Assembly: GCF_014649775.1 (NCBI RefSeq)
Contig: NZ_BMTR01000001.1
Span: forward strand, 62,001-126,000
Source of the DNA: Streptomyces longisporoflavus
GTDB taxonomy: Bacteria > Actinomycetota > Actinomycetes > Streptomycetales > Streptomycetaceae
DNA: 64,000 nt
Direction of reading: 5' to 3'
The position numbers were made by a program, and so were the translations under genes. Below the pieces are notes generated by a model. The model was not told the DNA's origin. It saw nothing but the letters and a program-made list of their open reading frames with translations, and did not search any database. Below are positions 51,931 to 60,690 of the stretch, in pieces. Each line of letters opens with the position of its first letter. Position 1 is the first letter of the stretch.

Positions 51931-52659
51931 TCAACTGAGCGGCATGCGGGGGAATTTGCGCCTGCTCGCGGCGGCGGCCCGCTCCGCCTCCTCCTCCTTC
52001 ACGACCGCGGCGTACTTGTCGACGTACTCCTGTCCGGAGAGCCCGAGGATGGCGTACATGATCTCGTCGGTGACCGCGCGCAGGACCGCCTTCTCGTTCT
52101 CCATGCCCGCGTAGCGCGAGAAGTCCAGCGGGGCGCCGAAGCGGATGGAGACCTTCTGGAAGTTCGGCACCTTCTGGCCCGGCGGCTGCGCCTCGAACGT
52201 GCCGATCATCGCGCACGGGATCACCGGTACCTGTGCCTTGAGAGCCATCGCGGCGACGCCGACCTTGCCCTTGTAGAGGCGCCCGTCGTGGGAGCGGGTG
52301 CCTTCCGGGTAGATCCCGAGCAGCTCACCCTTGCTGAGTACGCCGAGCCCCTCGCGGATCGCGGCCCGGCCCGCCTCCCTGCCGGAACGGTCCACCGGGA
52401 TCTGTCCCGCGCTCCGGAAGAAGGTGGCCGTGAGGCGGCCTCTGAGCCCGGGGCCGGTGAAGTACTCGGCCTTCGCCAGGAAGGTGATCCGCCGCTTGAT
52501 GATGGCGGGCATCAGGAAGTGGTCCGAGAACGAGAGGTGGTTGCCCGCCACGATCGCCGCGCCGGTCTCCGGTATGTGCTCGAGCCCCTCGATGCGCGGC
52601 CGGAACATGAGCCGCAGCAGCGGCCCCAGGACGACGTACTTGAGCAGGTAGTAGAACAC
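51931..52659 (-). CDS. 1-acyl-sn-glycerol-3-phosphate acyltransferase (PlsC family)
   Basis: A 242-residue PlsC-type acyltransferase: motif I NHLSFSDHFLMP (NHxxxxD with Ser), motif II GRLTATFFRSAGQIPVDRS, motif III YPEGTRSHDG and motif IV PVIPCAMIG. It has an N-terminal membrane anchor (MFYYLLKYVVLGPLLRLMF, 1-20) and forms phosphatidate or acylates another lysolipid at the inner membrane face. The tail (about 220-242) is basic. Start GTG/TTG alternatives aside, ATG at 52659 has GGAGCAACGG upstream. Confidence 0.9.
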   Translation of the reverse strand: MFYYLLKYVVLGPLLRLMFRPRIEGLEHIPETGAAIVAGNHLSFSDHFLMPAIIKRRITFLAKAEYFTGPGLRGRLTATFFRSAGQIPVDRSGREAGRAAIREGLGVLSKGELLGIYPEGTRSHDGRLYKGKVGVAAMALKAQVPVIPCAMIGTFEAQPPGQKVPNFQKVSIRFGAPLDFSRYAGMENEKAVLRAVTDEIMYAILGLSGQEYVDKYAAVVKEEEAERAAAASRRKFPRMPLS

Positions 52660-52881
52660 CCGTTGCTCCTTGACGTAGGTGGACCGGCCTGGGTGCTGCG
52701 TCGTCGCAGGTCACGGGTCCTCGCGCAGCGGTCATTTTAGGTGCGGGACCCCCGCGGGAGAAGGGAGCGAAGCCTGCGGGCGGCGGCGGGCCCGTCAGGG
52801 CTCCGGCCCGGACTCGTACGGGTGACTGCCCGGCGTGTCGGCCGGGTCGGCGGCGGACGGGCGGGGTGGCCTGGACTTCCC

Positions 52882-52898
52882 GTGACGCAGCACGTCAC
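52882..52898. promoter_or_regulatory. Inverted repeat GTGACG-N5-CGTCAC upstream of the SSI-type gene
   Basis: A perfect 6-bp dyad with a 5-bp spacer lies 29 bp before the ATG at 52927. Within the 267-bp divergent gap 52660-52926 this is the only symmetric site I see. It may be an operator or a short leader hairpin. Confidence 0.4.
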
Positions 52899-52926
52899 CG
52901 CTCTGTCACCGCTCCAGGAGGTCCCC

Positions 52927-53343
52927 ATGAGTCCCCGTCCCACGCACCGCCCGCGCCCCCTCGCGGTCGCCGCCGCCGCGCTGATCTCCCTCGCCGTGGC
53001 CGCACCCGCCCACGCGGCCGACGGGGCGGTCCCGGCGCGGTCGACCGGCATCTTCCTCACCGTCACCGGCGAGAACAACGCCTGGGTGCGTGGCGTGCTC
53101 ATCGACTGCGCGACCGAGCGGCCCGGGCACCACCCGCACGCGGCCGAGGCCTGCGCGGCCATCGACGCGGCGAAGGGCGACTTCGACGCGCTGCCGGCGA
53201 AGAAGGGCATCTGCACCAAGCAGTACGCGCCGGTCACCGTGAGCGCCACCGGCACCCACCGCGGCAAGCCGGTGAGCTGGCACAAGACCTATGGCAACGC
53301 CTGTGAGATGGGATATGCGACGGGCGCCGTCTTCCGCTTCTGA
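52927..53343 (+). CDS. SSI-family (subtilisin inhibitor-like) secreted protease inhibitor
   Basis: A 138-residue precursor with a signal peptide (1-30, cleavage after AHA) and an SSI domain. Disulfide Cys 61-76 and 96-126 are present. The reactive site reads C96-T97-K98-Q99 (GICTKQYAPVTV), so P1 is Lys and the inhibitor should target trypsin-like rather than subtilisin-like proteases; classic SSI has Met at this site. The C-terminal WHKTYGNACEMGYATGAVFRF (in parts) is typical. CAGGAGG precedes the ATG. A tap gene for a Ser protease lies 1.6 kb away. Confidence 0.92.
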   Translation: MSPRPTHRPRPLAVAAAALISLAVAAPAHAADGAVPARSTGIFLTVTGENNAWVRGVLIDCATERPGHHPHAAEACAAIDAAKGDFDALPAKKGICTKQYAPVTVSATGTHRGKPVSWHKTYGNACEMGYATGAVFRF

Positions 53344-53416
53344 GCGGCGTCGTGCGGCGCCGCTCCGTGCCGCGCCGTGCCGTCCCGCGCCTTTCCTCGC
53401 TGCCGCGCGGCACCCC

Positions 53417-53578
53417 TCAGGGGGTGCTGCGCGAGAGCACCATCGCCAGCGTGAGCATCCCGATGACGACCCAGCCGAACCACAGCCAGCCGTTGCTCCC
53501 CAGCGCGACCGTGTAAGCGGTCACCGCGACCAAGCCTCCGATGGTGAATACACCCATCGTCTTCGTAGAATCAGGCAT
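53417..53578 (-). CDS. Small two-helix membrane protein
   Basis: A 53-residue protein with two hydrophobic helices: GVFTIGGLVAVTAYTVALGS (about 9-28) and WLWFGWVVIGMLTLAMVLSR (about 31-50), and polar ends. Strong GGAGGAGG 7 nt before ATG 53578. No family recognised. It lies between the SSI gene (convergent) and ctaG and may be co-transcribed with ctaG. Confidence 0.7.
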   Translation of the reverse strand: MPDSTKTMGVFTIGGLVAVTAYTVALGSNGWLWFGWVVIGMLTLAMVLSRSTP

Positions 53579-53663
53579 CGCCCTGCCTCCTCCCGGCAGC
53601 CCCGACGCCTCGACGCCAAGACCGCGGCCTGAGACCATCCTCGCCCGTGATGACCCTTTGCCG

Positions 53664-54614
53664 CTAGCGCCCGCGCGCGGCCAGTGAGGCGAGATAGGCG
53701 TTGTACGCCTCCAGCTCCTTGTCGCCGTCACGGTCGGCGGCCCGGTCCGTACGCCGTGCCTGGCGCTGTTCGGAGCGGTACCACTGGAAGAGCAGCGCGA
53801 GCAGCACGAGCACCGAGGGCACCTCGCTGAACGCCCACGCGATGCCGCCGGCGGCGGTCTGGTCGGAGAGCGCGTCGATGCCGAGCGAGGCGGGCGGGTT
53901 CTTGTAGGTGCCGACCATCGGCTCGGACGCCATCATCAGCGCGATGCCGAAGAACGCGTGGAAGGGCATGCCCGCGAACAGCTCCAGCATCCGCATGATG
54001 TAGCCGGGCCGGTGCGGCCCCGGGTCGACGCCCATGATCGGCCAGAAGAAGACGAGGCCGACAGCGAGGAAGTGCACCATCATCCCGATGTGGCCCGCCT
54101 TGGAGCCCATCAGGGTGTCGAAGAGCGGGGTGAAGTACAGCGCGTACAGGCTCGCGATGAACAGCGGGATCGTGAACGCGGGGTGCGTGATGATCCGCAT
54201 GTAGCGGCTCTGCAGGACCCACAGCAGCCACTCGCGCGGGCCCTTGCGGCCGCGGCCGGCGACCGGCAGCGCGCGCAGGGCGAGGGTGATGGGGGCGCCC
54301 ATCAGGATCAGGATCGGCGAGAGCATGCTGATGACCATGTGCTGCACCATGTGCACGCTGAACATGACCATGCCGTAGTCGTTCAGCTTGGTGCACATCA
54401 CGAGCATGATGGTCAGCACGCCCGCCACGAACGAGATGGTGCGGCCGACCTGCCACTTGTCACCGCGCCGTACGAGCCGGACCACGCCCCAGCCGTAGAG
54501 GGCGAGGGCCGCCAGGGAGCCGATGAGGAAGAAGGGGTCGGCCGAGAGTTCGAGCCCGCGCCCCAGCGTGAACGGCGGCAGATCCATGTTCATGCCGTGC
54601 CCGCTGTGATCCAT
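53664..54614 (-). CDS. ctaG: Cytochrome c oxidase assembly protein (caa3-CtaG type)
   Basis: A 316-residue membrane protein with about eight helices and a His-rich start MDHSGHGMNMDLPPF. The MHMVQHMVIS-like motif (SVHMVQHMVISMLSPILILM), GPREWLLWVLQSRYMR and HPAFTIPLFIASLYALYFTP mark PF09678. It is thought to help copper insertion into the aa3/caa3 oxidase, which fits the Met/His-rich elements. The start ATG 54614 is followed by a second ATG at 54593. Mono- or dicistronic with the small gene at 53417-53578. Confidence 0.85.
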   Translation of the reverse strand: MDHSGHGMNMDLPPFTLGRGLELSADPFFLIGSLAALALYGWGVVRLVRRGDKWQVGRTISFVAGVLTIMLVMCTKLNDYGMVMFSVHMVQHMVISMLSPILILMGAPITLALRALPVAGRGRKGPREWLLWVLQSRYMRIITHPAFTIPLFIASLYALYFTPLFDTLMGSKAGHIGMMVHFLAVGLVFFWPIMGVDPGPHRPGYIMRMLELFAGMPFHAFFGIALMMASEPMVGTYKNPPASLGIDALSDQTAAGGIAWAFSEVPSVLVLLALLFQWYRSEQRQARRTDRAADRDGDKELEAYNAYLASLAARGR

Positions 54615-54665
54615 CCACTGGCTCCTGATTCGTGCGGTTGTGCGCTGTGTGTCCGCACCAGACTA

Positions 54666-54703
54666 GAACGGCCCCCGGACGCCGACGCGTCCGGGGGCCG
54701 TTC
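54666..54703 (-). terminator. Perfect hairpin terminator after pfkA
   Basis: Arms 54666-54682 and 54687-54703 are exact 17-bp complements around CGAC. It sits 26 bp downstream of the pfkA stop on the minus strand and separates pfkA from ctaG. Confidence 0.9.
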
Positions 54704-54729
54704 CTTGAGCAGTGAAACAGGGCCTGTGT

Positions 54730-55755
54730 CTAGAGGACGCACTCCGCCTCGGCGTAGCGCTCGTCCGGCACCGTCTTGAGGGTCTCGACGGCCTCGGCGA
54801 GCGGGACCATCGTGATGTCCGTGCCGCGCAGCGCCGTCATCTTGCCGAACTCGCCGCGGTGCACGGCCTCCACCGCGTGCCAGCCGAAGCGGGTGGCGAG
54901 CACACGGTCGTACGCGGTGGGGGTGCCGCCGCGCTGGACGTGCCCGAGGATCACCGGGCGCGCTTCCTTGCCCAGGCGCTGCTCCAGTTCGATGGAGAGC
55001 TGGCGGGCGATGCCGGCGAACCGCTCGTGGCCGTACATGTCCTTGATGCCCTCGTCGAACTTCATGGAGCCCTCGCGCGGCTTGGCGCCCTCGGCGGCCA
55101 CGACGATGGCGAACTTCTTGCCCGCGGAGAAGCGTTCGCCGACCTTCCGCGCCAGTTCCTCGATGTCGAAGGGGCGCTCCGGCACGACGATCGCGTGCGC
55201 GCCCGCGGCCATGCCCGAGTGCAGCGCGATCCAGCCGGTGTGCCGGCCCATGACCTCGACGATCAGGACCCGCTGGTGCGACTCGGCGGTCGTCTTGAGG
55301 CGGTCGAGGGCCTCGGTGGCCACGCCGACCGCGGTGTCGAAGCCGAACGTCACGTCGGTGACCGCGATGTCGTTGTCGATGGTCTTGGGTACGCCGACGA
55401 TCGGCAGACCGGCGTCCGAGAGGAGGCGGGCGGCCTTCAGGGTGCCTTCGCCGCCGATCGGGATGACCGCGTCCAGGCCCAGGTCGGCGAGGTGGCCCTT
55501 GGCCCGCTCGACGCCGTCGCGCAGGTGCGCGGGCTGGACACGGGAGGAGCCGAGAATCGTGCCGCCGCGGGCCAGGATGCCGCCCACCGCGTCCAGGTCG
55601 AGCTTGCGGTAGTCGCATTCGAGGAGGCCGCGCCAGCCGTCGTGGAAGCCGATGACCTCGTCGCCGTGGTCGACGACGGCGCGGTGCACGACCGAACGGA
55701 TGACGGCGTTCAGACCGGGGCAGTCGCCGCCGGAGGTGAGGACACCAATGCGCAT
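54730..55755 (-). CDS. pfkA: 6-phosphofructokinase
   Basis: A 341-residue bacterial-type PFK: IGVLTSGGDCPGLNAVIRSV, IPIGGEGTLKAARLL, GVPKTIDNDIAVTDVTFGFD and LGHVQRGGTPTAYDRVLATR. In the two positions that separate ATP from PPi enzymes, it has Gly (GGEGT), which fits ATP, while Lys is kept in PKTIDND, as in many actinomycete ATP-PFKs. It phosphorylates fructose 6-phosphate in glycolysis. The ATG at 55755 gives the standard length; the gene ends at a strong terminator. Confidence 0.95.
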   Translation of the reverse strand: MRIGVLTSGGDCPGLNAVIRSVVHRAVVDHGDEVIGFHDGWRGLLECDYRKLDLDAVGGILARGGTILGSSRVQPAHLRDGVERAKGHLADLGLDAVIPIGGEGTLKAARLLSDAGLPIVGVPKTIDNDIAVTDVTFGFDTAVGVATEALDRLKTTAESHQRVLIVEVMGRHTGWIALHSGMAAGAHAIVVPERPFDIEELARKVGERFSAGKKFAIVVAAEGAKPREGSMKFDEGIKDMYGHERFAGIARQLSIELEQRLGKEARPVILGHVQRGGTPTAYDRVLATRFGWHAVEAVHRGEFGKMTALRGTDITMVPLAEAVETLKTVPDERYAEAECVL

Positions 55756-55897
55756 AGCCCGGAATACCTTTGCAACGTGGGCCGAAGTCCGGACCACGTC
55801 GTCCGGCTGAACCCCGCCACCCTATAGGCGTCAGGGGGCGGGGCCGTACCGGGCGTCCGACTGCTGGACTGCGCCGCTCACCTGTGCGGCAAGGGCT

Positions 55898-56632
55898 TCA
55901 GGCGGGCTGCTGCGCCGCGTTCATGCGCTCGGCGCGCAGCGCCTCGTACCAGCGGTCGTCCGTCGGCGGCAGCGCGTTCACGTCGAGGGCCAGCTTCAGG
56001 AGCAGGTCCGCGATCAGCGGGTTGCGGGCCAGGACGGGGCCGTGCATGTAGGTGCCGAAGACGGTGCCGTTGTACGCGCCCTCGGTGCCGTCGCCGGTGC
56101 CGTTGCCCCGGCCGAGCGTGACGCGTGCGAGCGGCCGTGCGGAGGGGCCGAGGTGCGTGATTCCCTGGTGGTTCTCGAAGCCGGTCAGCGGGGGCAGGCC
56201 CAGCTGCGGGTCGATGTCGCCCAGGACGTCGCCGACGCAGCGGTCACCCTCGCCGCGGGTGGAGATCACGTCGAGCAGGCCGAGGCCCGGCTCGCGCTGG
56301 CCGAGGTCGTTGATGAACTCCTGGCCCAGGATCTGGTAGCCCGCGCACACCGAGAAGACGATCGCGCCGTTGCCCACGGCCCGCTGGAGCCCGCCGTCGC
56401 GGCGCAGCCGCTCGGCCGCCAGGCGCTGCGGGCGGTCCTCGCCGCCGCCGATCAGGTAGATGTCGCCGGAGGTGGGCACCGGCTGGTCGCTGCGCACGTC
56501 GTAGCGCTCGACCTGGAGGCCACGCTGGTGGGCGCGGCGCTCCACGACCAGGGCGTTGCCCTGGTCTCCGTACGTGCTGAGCAGGTCGGGGTAGACCCAC
56601 ACTAGCCGCAGGCTGTTGTCGCTCATGCTCAT
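55898..56632 (-). CDS. gatD: Lipid II isoglutaminyl synthase, glutaminase subunit GatD
   Basis: A 244-residue CobB/CobQ-like glutamine amidotransferase: VWVYPDLLSTYGDQGNALVV, LIGGGEDRPQRLAAERL, the nucleophile Cys in IVFSVCAGYQILGQEF, GFENHQGIT and GTYMHGPVLARNP. With MurT it converts the alpha-carboxyl D-Glu of lipid II to D-isoGln. The start is MSMSDN at 56632 or, equally well, ATG at 56626. It follows murT by 34 bp in the same operon. Confidence 0.92.
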   Translation of the reverse strand: MSMSDNSLRLVWVYPDLLSTYGDQGNALVVERRAHQRGLQVERYDVRSDQPVPTSGDIYLIGGGEDRPQRLAAERLRRDGGLQRAVGNGAIVFSVCAGYQILGQEFINDLGQREPGLGLLDVISTRGEGDRCVGDVLGDIDPQLGLPPLTGFENHQGITHLGPSARPLARVTLGRGNGTGDGTEGAYNGTVFGTYMHGPVLARNPLIADLLLKLALDVNALPPTDDRWYEALRAERMNAAQQPA

Positions 56633-56666
56633 TCGTCCCTACGAGGGTCTAGAGGGTCCGGTGGGG

Positions 56667-57905
56667 TCAGTTGCCGACGCGGCGGCGCAGGTCCTGGAAC
56701 GCGGTGTAGTTCGCGATCGTCTCGATCCGGCCGGGCGGCGCGAGCTGCACGGCCTCGTCGAGGGACTCGCAGACCCGGAAGTCCAGGCCCGCGACCTCAA
56801 GACGCACGGCGAGGTCCAGCTTGCGGTCGCCGAGCACGAAGATCGGGTGACCGGCCAGGCGGGTGTAGTCGACGTCCCACAGCCAGGAGGTGTCGGTGCC
56901 GTCGGCGCCGCGGGCGTTCACGGAGAGGACCACCGGGGTGGGCGGCGGGTCGATCAGCGAAAACGTTTCGAGCCAGCCCGCCGGGTTCTTCGCGAGCAGC
57001 AGGCGCAGGTCACGGCCCTGGAACTGCACGACGTCATAGCGTCCGGCGACGGCCTGCACCTGGTACATCCGCTCCAGGGCGACCTGCGGCGGTACGCCGA
57101 AGACGGCGGCGACGGCGGCCGACGTGGTGGCGTTGGCCTTGTTCGCGCGGCCGGGCAGCTGCAGATGGATCGGCCAGGCCGAGCCGTGCGGGTCGAGGAC
57201 GTGGTCGCCGGAGAGCACCCAGCTGGGCGCGGGGCGGCGGAAGCCGCACTCGCCGCAGAACCAGTCGTCGCCGGGGCGCTGCATGACGCCGCCGCAGGAG
57301 GGGCACGACCAGGCGTCGTCCTTCCACTCCTGGCCCGCGGCCACCCAGACCACGTTCGGCGACGAGGACGCCGCCCAGACGACCAGCGGGTCGTCGGCGT
57401 TCGCGACCACGACGGCCTTGGAACCGGCCAGGCCCTCGCGCCAGTTCTCCGCCATCATGCGGGTCTCTGCGGCGCGGTCCAGCTGGTCGCGCGAGAGGTT
57501 GAGCAGCGCGATCGCCTTCGGCTCGACATCGCGCGCGACACCGGCGAGGTACTTCTCGTCGACCTCGATCACGCCGAACCGGGCGTCCGAGCCGCCCGCG
57601 AGGGCCGAGGTGATGCCGGCCGGCATGTTCGCGCCCAGCGCGTTCGACACCACGGGCCCGCTTGCGCGCAGCGCCTCCGCGAGCAGCCGGGTCGTGGTCG
57701 TCTTGCCGTTGGTGGCGGAGACGAGCACCACGTCCAGGTGCGTGGCAAGACGCCCGAGCAGGTCGGGGTCGAGCTTGAGTGAAACGCGGCCGCCGATCAC
57801 CGATCCGCTGCCGCGGCCCGCCGCGCGCGATACCGCCGCGGCCGCCTTGCCCGCCGTCACGGCCAGCTTGGCCCGCGGCGACAGCGGGTCCGTGTTGCCT
57901 GCCAT
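56667..57905 (-). CDS. murT: Lipid II isoglutaminyl synthase, MurT subunit
   Basis: A 412-residue Mur-ligase-like protein: P-loop SATNGKTTTTRLLAEAL, central LLNLSRDQLDRAAETRMMAE, a four-Cys zinc ribbon (CPSCGG with CGECGF, about residues 202-225) inserted in the ATPase domain, and a C-terminal DUF1727 domain. It activates lipid II for amidation by GatD. Ribbon and DUF1727 distinguish MurT from MurC-F. It is the first gene of the pair and divergent from def. Confidence 0.93.
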   Translation of the reverse strand: MAGNTDPLSPRAKLAVTAGKAAAAVSRAAGRGSGSVIGGRVSLKLDPDLLGRLATHLDVVLVSATNGKTTTTRLLAEALRASGPVVSNALGANMPAGITSALAGGSDARFGVIEVDEKYLAGVARDVEPKAIALLNLSRDQLDRAAETRMMAENWREGLAGSKAVVVANADDPLVVWAASSSPNVVWVAAGQEWKDDAWSCPSCGGVMQRPGDDWFCGECGFRRPAPSWVLSGDHVLDPHGSAWPIHLQLPGRANKANATTSAAVAAVFGVPPQVALERMYQVQAVAGRYDVVQFQGRDLRLLLAKNPAGWLETFSLIDPPPTPVVLSVNARGADGTDTSWLWDVDYTRLAGHPIFVLGDRKLDLAVRLEVAGLDFRVCESLDEAVQLAPPGRIETIANYTAFQDLRRRVGN

Positions 57906-58047
57906 CAGTTCTGGATCCTCCTTGCTTACGGCGCCGCGCCTGCCCCCGGCAACGCGATGAACCTCAGCCTATCGAGATCCACTCACAAGCCCGAACCGCG
58001 GCACCTCCCCGACCCCGGGGCTTTTCAAGGACCGTACCCTTGCGGCC

Positions 58048-58587
58048 ATGCGACACGGCTCGATCCCGGGCGCCTCGGGGCGCGTACGACCTCTGACACT
58101 GCTCGGTGACCCCGTGCTGCACAAGCCCTGTGAGGAGGTCACCGACTTCGGCCCCGAACTGGCGCGGCTCATCGAGGACATGTACGCCACGATGTACGCC
58201 GCCGAGGGCGTGGGCCTCGCCGCCAACCAGATCGGCGTGAGCCGGCGGGTCTTCGTGTACGACTGCCCGGACGACGACGAGGTGCGTCATCTCGGGTACG
58301 TGGTGAACCCGCGCCTCGTGGAGACGGACGGGGTCAGTGTGCGCGGGCCCGAGGGCTGCCTCTCGCTGCCGGGCCTCGAAGCCGTCACGCCGCGCTTCGA
58401 CCACGCCGTGGTGGAGGGCCTGGACATGCGGGGGGAGCCGGTGCGGGTGCACGGCACCGGCTGGTTCGCGCGCTGTCTGCAGCACGAGTGCGACCACCTG
58501 GAGGGCGGCGTCTACACCGATCGCGTCACCGGCTGGCGGCGGCGCAGGGTCCTGCGCGCCGCCGCCAGGGCGTCCTGGAGCAGCTGA
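58048..58587 (+). CDS. def: Peptide deformylase
   Basis: A 179-residue metallohydrolase with motif 1 GVGLAANQIG, motif 2 EGCLSLPG (metal Cys) and motif 3 QHECDHLEGG (two His and catalytic Glu). It removes the N-formyl group from nascent proteins. Upstream, TACCCT at 58035-58040 could be the -10 of a leaderless message starting on the ATG, with no Shine-Dalgarno in front; this is weaker than the other leaderless cases. C-terminus is Arg-rich. Confidence 0.94.
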   Translation: MRHGSIPGASGRVRPLTLLGDPVLHKPCEEVTDFGPELARLIEDMYATMYAAEGVGLAANQIGVSRRVFVYDCPDDDEVRHLGYVVNPRLVETDGVSVRGPEGCLSLPGLEAVTPRFDHAVVEGLDMRGEPVRVHGTGWFARCLQHECDHLEGGVYTDRVTGWRRRRVLRAAARASWSS

Positions 58588-58618
58588 CCTCCGGGGTTGC
58601 CGGACGGATTGCCGGTGG

Positions 58619-59266
58619 TCAGAAGCCGGGGCCGCCGACGCGGTCGCCCGCCGCGGCGAGTCGTCCCCACAGCAGGTCGGCCAGGCTGCTGACCAACTCC
58701 GCGCGGGGGCAGGGCCGTTCGCCGAGCCACCAGTCGCCGGCCGCGTGCATCATGCCGACGATGCCGTGTCCCCAGACGCGCGCGAGCTGGGCGCTGCCGG
58801 GGCCGAGGTCGACGCGCTCCTCTATGACCTGCGCGAGCTCCTCGCCCATGCGGCGCAGGACGGGGGCGGAGTGCAGGCCCACGTCGAAGCCCTGCTCGCC
58901 CGGCGTCGCGCTGTCCGAGGGGTGCATGAGGAAGCGGTAGACCTGGGGGCGGGCCTCGATCGCCGCGAGGTAGGTGTCCAGGGTCTGCTCGACCCGCTCC
59001 CTGCGGTCGGCCGGGGCGTCGAGGGCGGCGCGCAGTGAGTCGAGGAGCGCGTCGGTGTGCCGCTTGGCCAGCGCGGCGTACAGGCCGCCCTTGTCGCCGA
59101 AGTGGCGGTAGAGGATCGGTTTGGTGATGCCGGCCTCGGCGGCGATGGCGTTCATCGAGGCGCCGGGGCCGTCGCGCAGGACCACGCGGTCGGCCGCCTC
59201 CAGCAACTCGCGCCGCCGCTGCTGCGCAGACCGTTGCTGATCGGTCTGCTGTGTGGTGGTCTCCAT
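58619..59266 (-). CDS. TetR-family transcriptional regulator
   Basis: A 215-residue TetR: HTH about 20-66 (RRRELLEAADRVVLRDGPGA, MNAIAAEAGITKPILYRHFG) and ligand domain with VYRFLMHPSDSATPGEQGF and GIVGMMHAAGDWWLG. It is divergent from the acyl-CoA dehydrogenase gene, so it probably controls fatty-acid or amino-acid CoA metabolism and itself. The ATG at 59266 follows GGGGAGAG; the longer frame upstream lacks a site. Confidence 0.9.
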   Translation of the reverse strand: METTTQQTDQQRSAQQRRRELLEAADRVVLRDGPGASMNAIAAEAGITKPILYRHFGDKGGLYAALAKRHTDALLDSLRAALDAPADRRERVEQTLDTYLAAIEARPQVYRFLMHPSDSATPGEQGFDVGLHSAPVLRRMGEELAQVIEERVDLGPGSAQLARVWGHGIVGMMHAAGDWWLGERPCPRAELVSSLADLLWGRLAAAGDRVGGPGF

Positions 59267-59355
59267 AGCGATTCTCTCCCCGCCCATGCGATTGCGCCCC
59301 GCACCGCGCAACGTAACACCCCGCGCGAAGCGGCCATCGAACGGGCGGCCGGGAG

Positions 59356-59403
59356 TTGACATCGGCTACCCGCCAGTAACAGACTCCAGTTACCGCAAGT
59401 AAC
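59356..59403 (+). promoter_or_regulatory. Acyl-CoA dehydrogenase promoter with three GTAAC boxes
   Basis: TTGACA at 59356-59361 is a consensus -35; CAGACT at 59380-59385 is a possible -10. GTAAC (59376-59380), GTTAC (59389-59393) and GTAAC (59399-59403) form an inverted pair with an 8-bp spacer plus a third box. This is a likely TetR operator between divergent genes. Confidence 0.55.
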
Positions 59404-59434
59404 GTATGTCTGCATCGCAGGTCCTGGAGGGGTC

Positions 59435-60661
59435 ATGGCCGAGTTCACCATGGAGCTCAACGACGAACAGAAGGAGGTCCGGGACTGGCTCCACGGGTTC
59501 GCCGCTGACGTGATCCGCCCCGCGGCCGCCGAATGGGACGAGCGCGAAGAGACCCCTTGGCCGATCATCCAGGAGGCGGCGAAGCTGGGGATCTACTCCC
59601 TCGACTTCTACGCCCAGCAGTTCTTCGACCCCACGGGCCTCGGCATCGTGATGGCGACCGAGGAGATCTTCTGGGGTGACGCGGGCATCGGCCTGTCCAT
59701 CATGGGCACGGGCCTGGCCGCCGTCGGCGTCCTCGCCAACGGCACCGAGGAGCAGATCGGCACCTGGATCCCGCAGATGTACGGCGACGTGAACGACGTC
59801 AAGGTCGCCGCCTTCTGCTCCTCCGAGCCCGACGCGGGCTCCGACGTGGCGGCGATGCGCACCCGCGCCGTCTACGACGAGGCCAAGGACGAGTGGGTGC
59901 TCAACGGCACCAAGACATGGGCGACCAACGGCGGCATAGCCAACGTCCACGTCGTCGTCGCGGTCGTCGATCCGGAGCTCGGCTCCAAGGGGCACGCCTC
60001 CTTCATCGTCCCGCCGAACACCCCCGGCCTCTCCCAGGGCCAGAAGTTCAAGAAGCACGGCATCCGCGCCTCGCACACCGCCGAGGTCGTCCTGGAGGAC
60101 GTCCGCGTCCCCGGCCACTGCCTGCTCGGCGGCAAGGAGAAGCTCGACGAGCGTCTCGCCCGCGCCCGCGAGCGCGCCAAGACCGGCGGCGAGCGCGTGA
60201 AGAACGCGGCGATGGCCACCTTCGAGGCGTCCCGTCCCGCGGTCGGCGCCATGGCCGTGGGCACGGCCCGTGCCGCGTACGAGGAGGCCCTGGAGTACGC
60301 CAAGACGCGTACGCAGTTCGGCCGCCCGATCATCGACAACCAGGGCGTCGCCTTCCAGCTCGCCGACATGCGTACGCAGATCGACGCGGCGCGTCTGCTC
60401 GTATGGCGTGCCTCGTGGATGGCGAGCACGGGCAAGAAGTTCGAGTCGGCCGAGGGCTCCATGTCCAAGCTCTACGCGAGCGAGGTCGCCAAGAAGGTCA
60501 CCGCTCAGGCGGTGCAGATCCTGGGCGGCAACGGCTTCACCCGCGAGTACCCGGTGGAGCGCATGCACCGTGACGCCGCGATCTACACGATCTTCGAGGG
60601 CACGAGCGAGATCCAGCGGCTGGTGATCGCGCGCACGTTGTCGGGGATGCCGATCCGCTAG
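59435..60661 (+). CDS. Acyl-CoA dehydrogenase
   Basis: A 408-residue flavoprotein: FCSSEPDAGSDVAAMRTRAV, GTKTWATNGGIANVHVVVAV, GIRASHTAEVVLEDVRVPGH, the FAD pocket in the middle and EYPVERMHRDAAIYTIFEGT with the catalytic Glu of TIFEGTSEIQRLVIAR. The loop with the 40-residue ARARERAKTGGERVKNAA stretch is longer than usual in ACADs. It dehydrogenates an acyl-CoA; chain length unknown. Controlled most likely by the divergent TetR. Confidence 0.93.
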   Translation: MAEFTMELNDEQKEVRDWLHGFAADVIRPAAAEWDEREETPWPIIQEAAKLGIYSLDFYAQQFFDPTGLGIVMATEEIFWGDAGIGLSIMGTGLAAVGVLANGTEEQIGTWIPQMYGDVNDVKVAAFCSSEPDAGSDVAAMRTRAVYDEAKDEWVLNGTKTWATNGGIANVHVVVAVVDPELGSKGHASFIVPPNTPGLSQGQKFKKHGIRASHTAEVVLEDVRVPGHCLLGGKEKLDERLARARERAKTGGERVKNAAMATFEASRPAVGAMAVGTARAAYEEALEYAKTRTQFGRPIIDNQGVAFQLADMRTQIDAARLLVWRASWMASTGKKFESAEGSMSKLYASEVAKKVTAQAVQILGGNGFTREYPVERMHRDAAIYTIFEGTSEIQRLVIARTLSGMPIR

Positions 60662-60690
60662 CGCGCACGATGTAGATGTACGTGACATAG

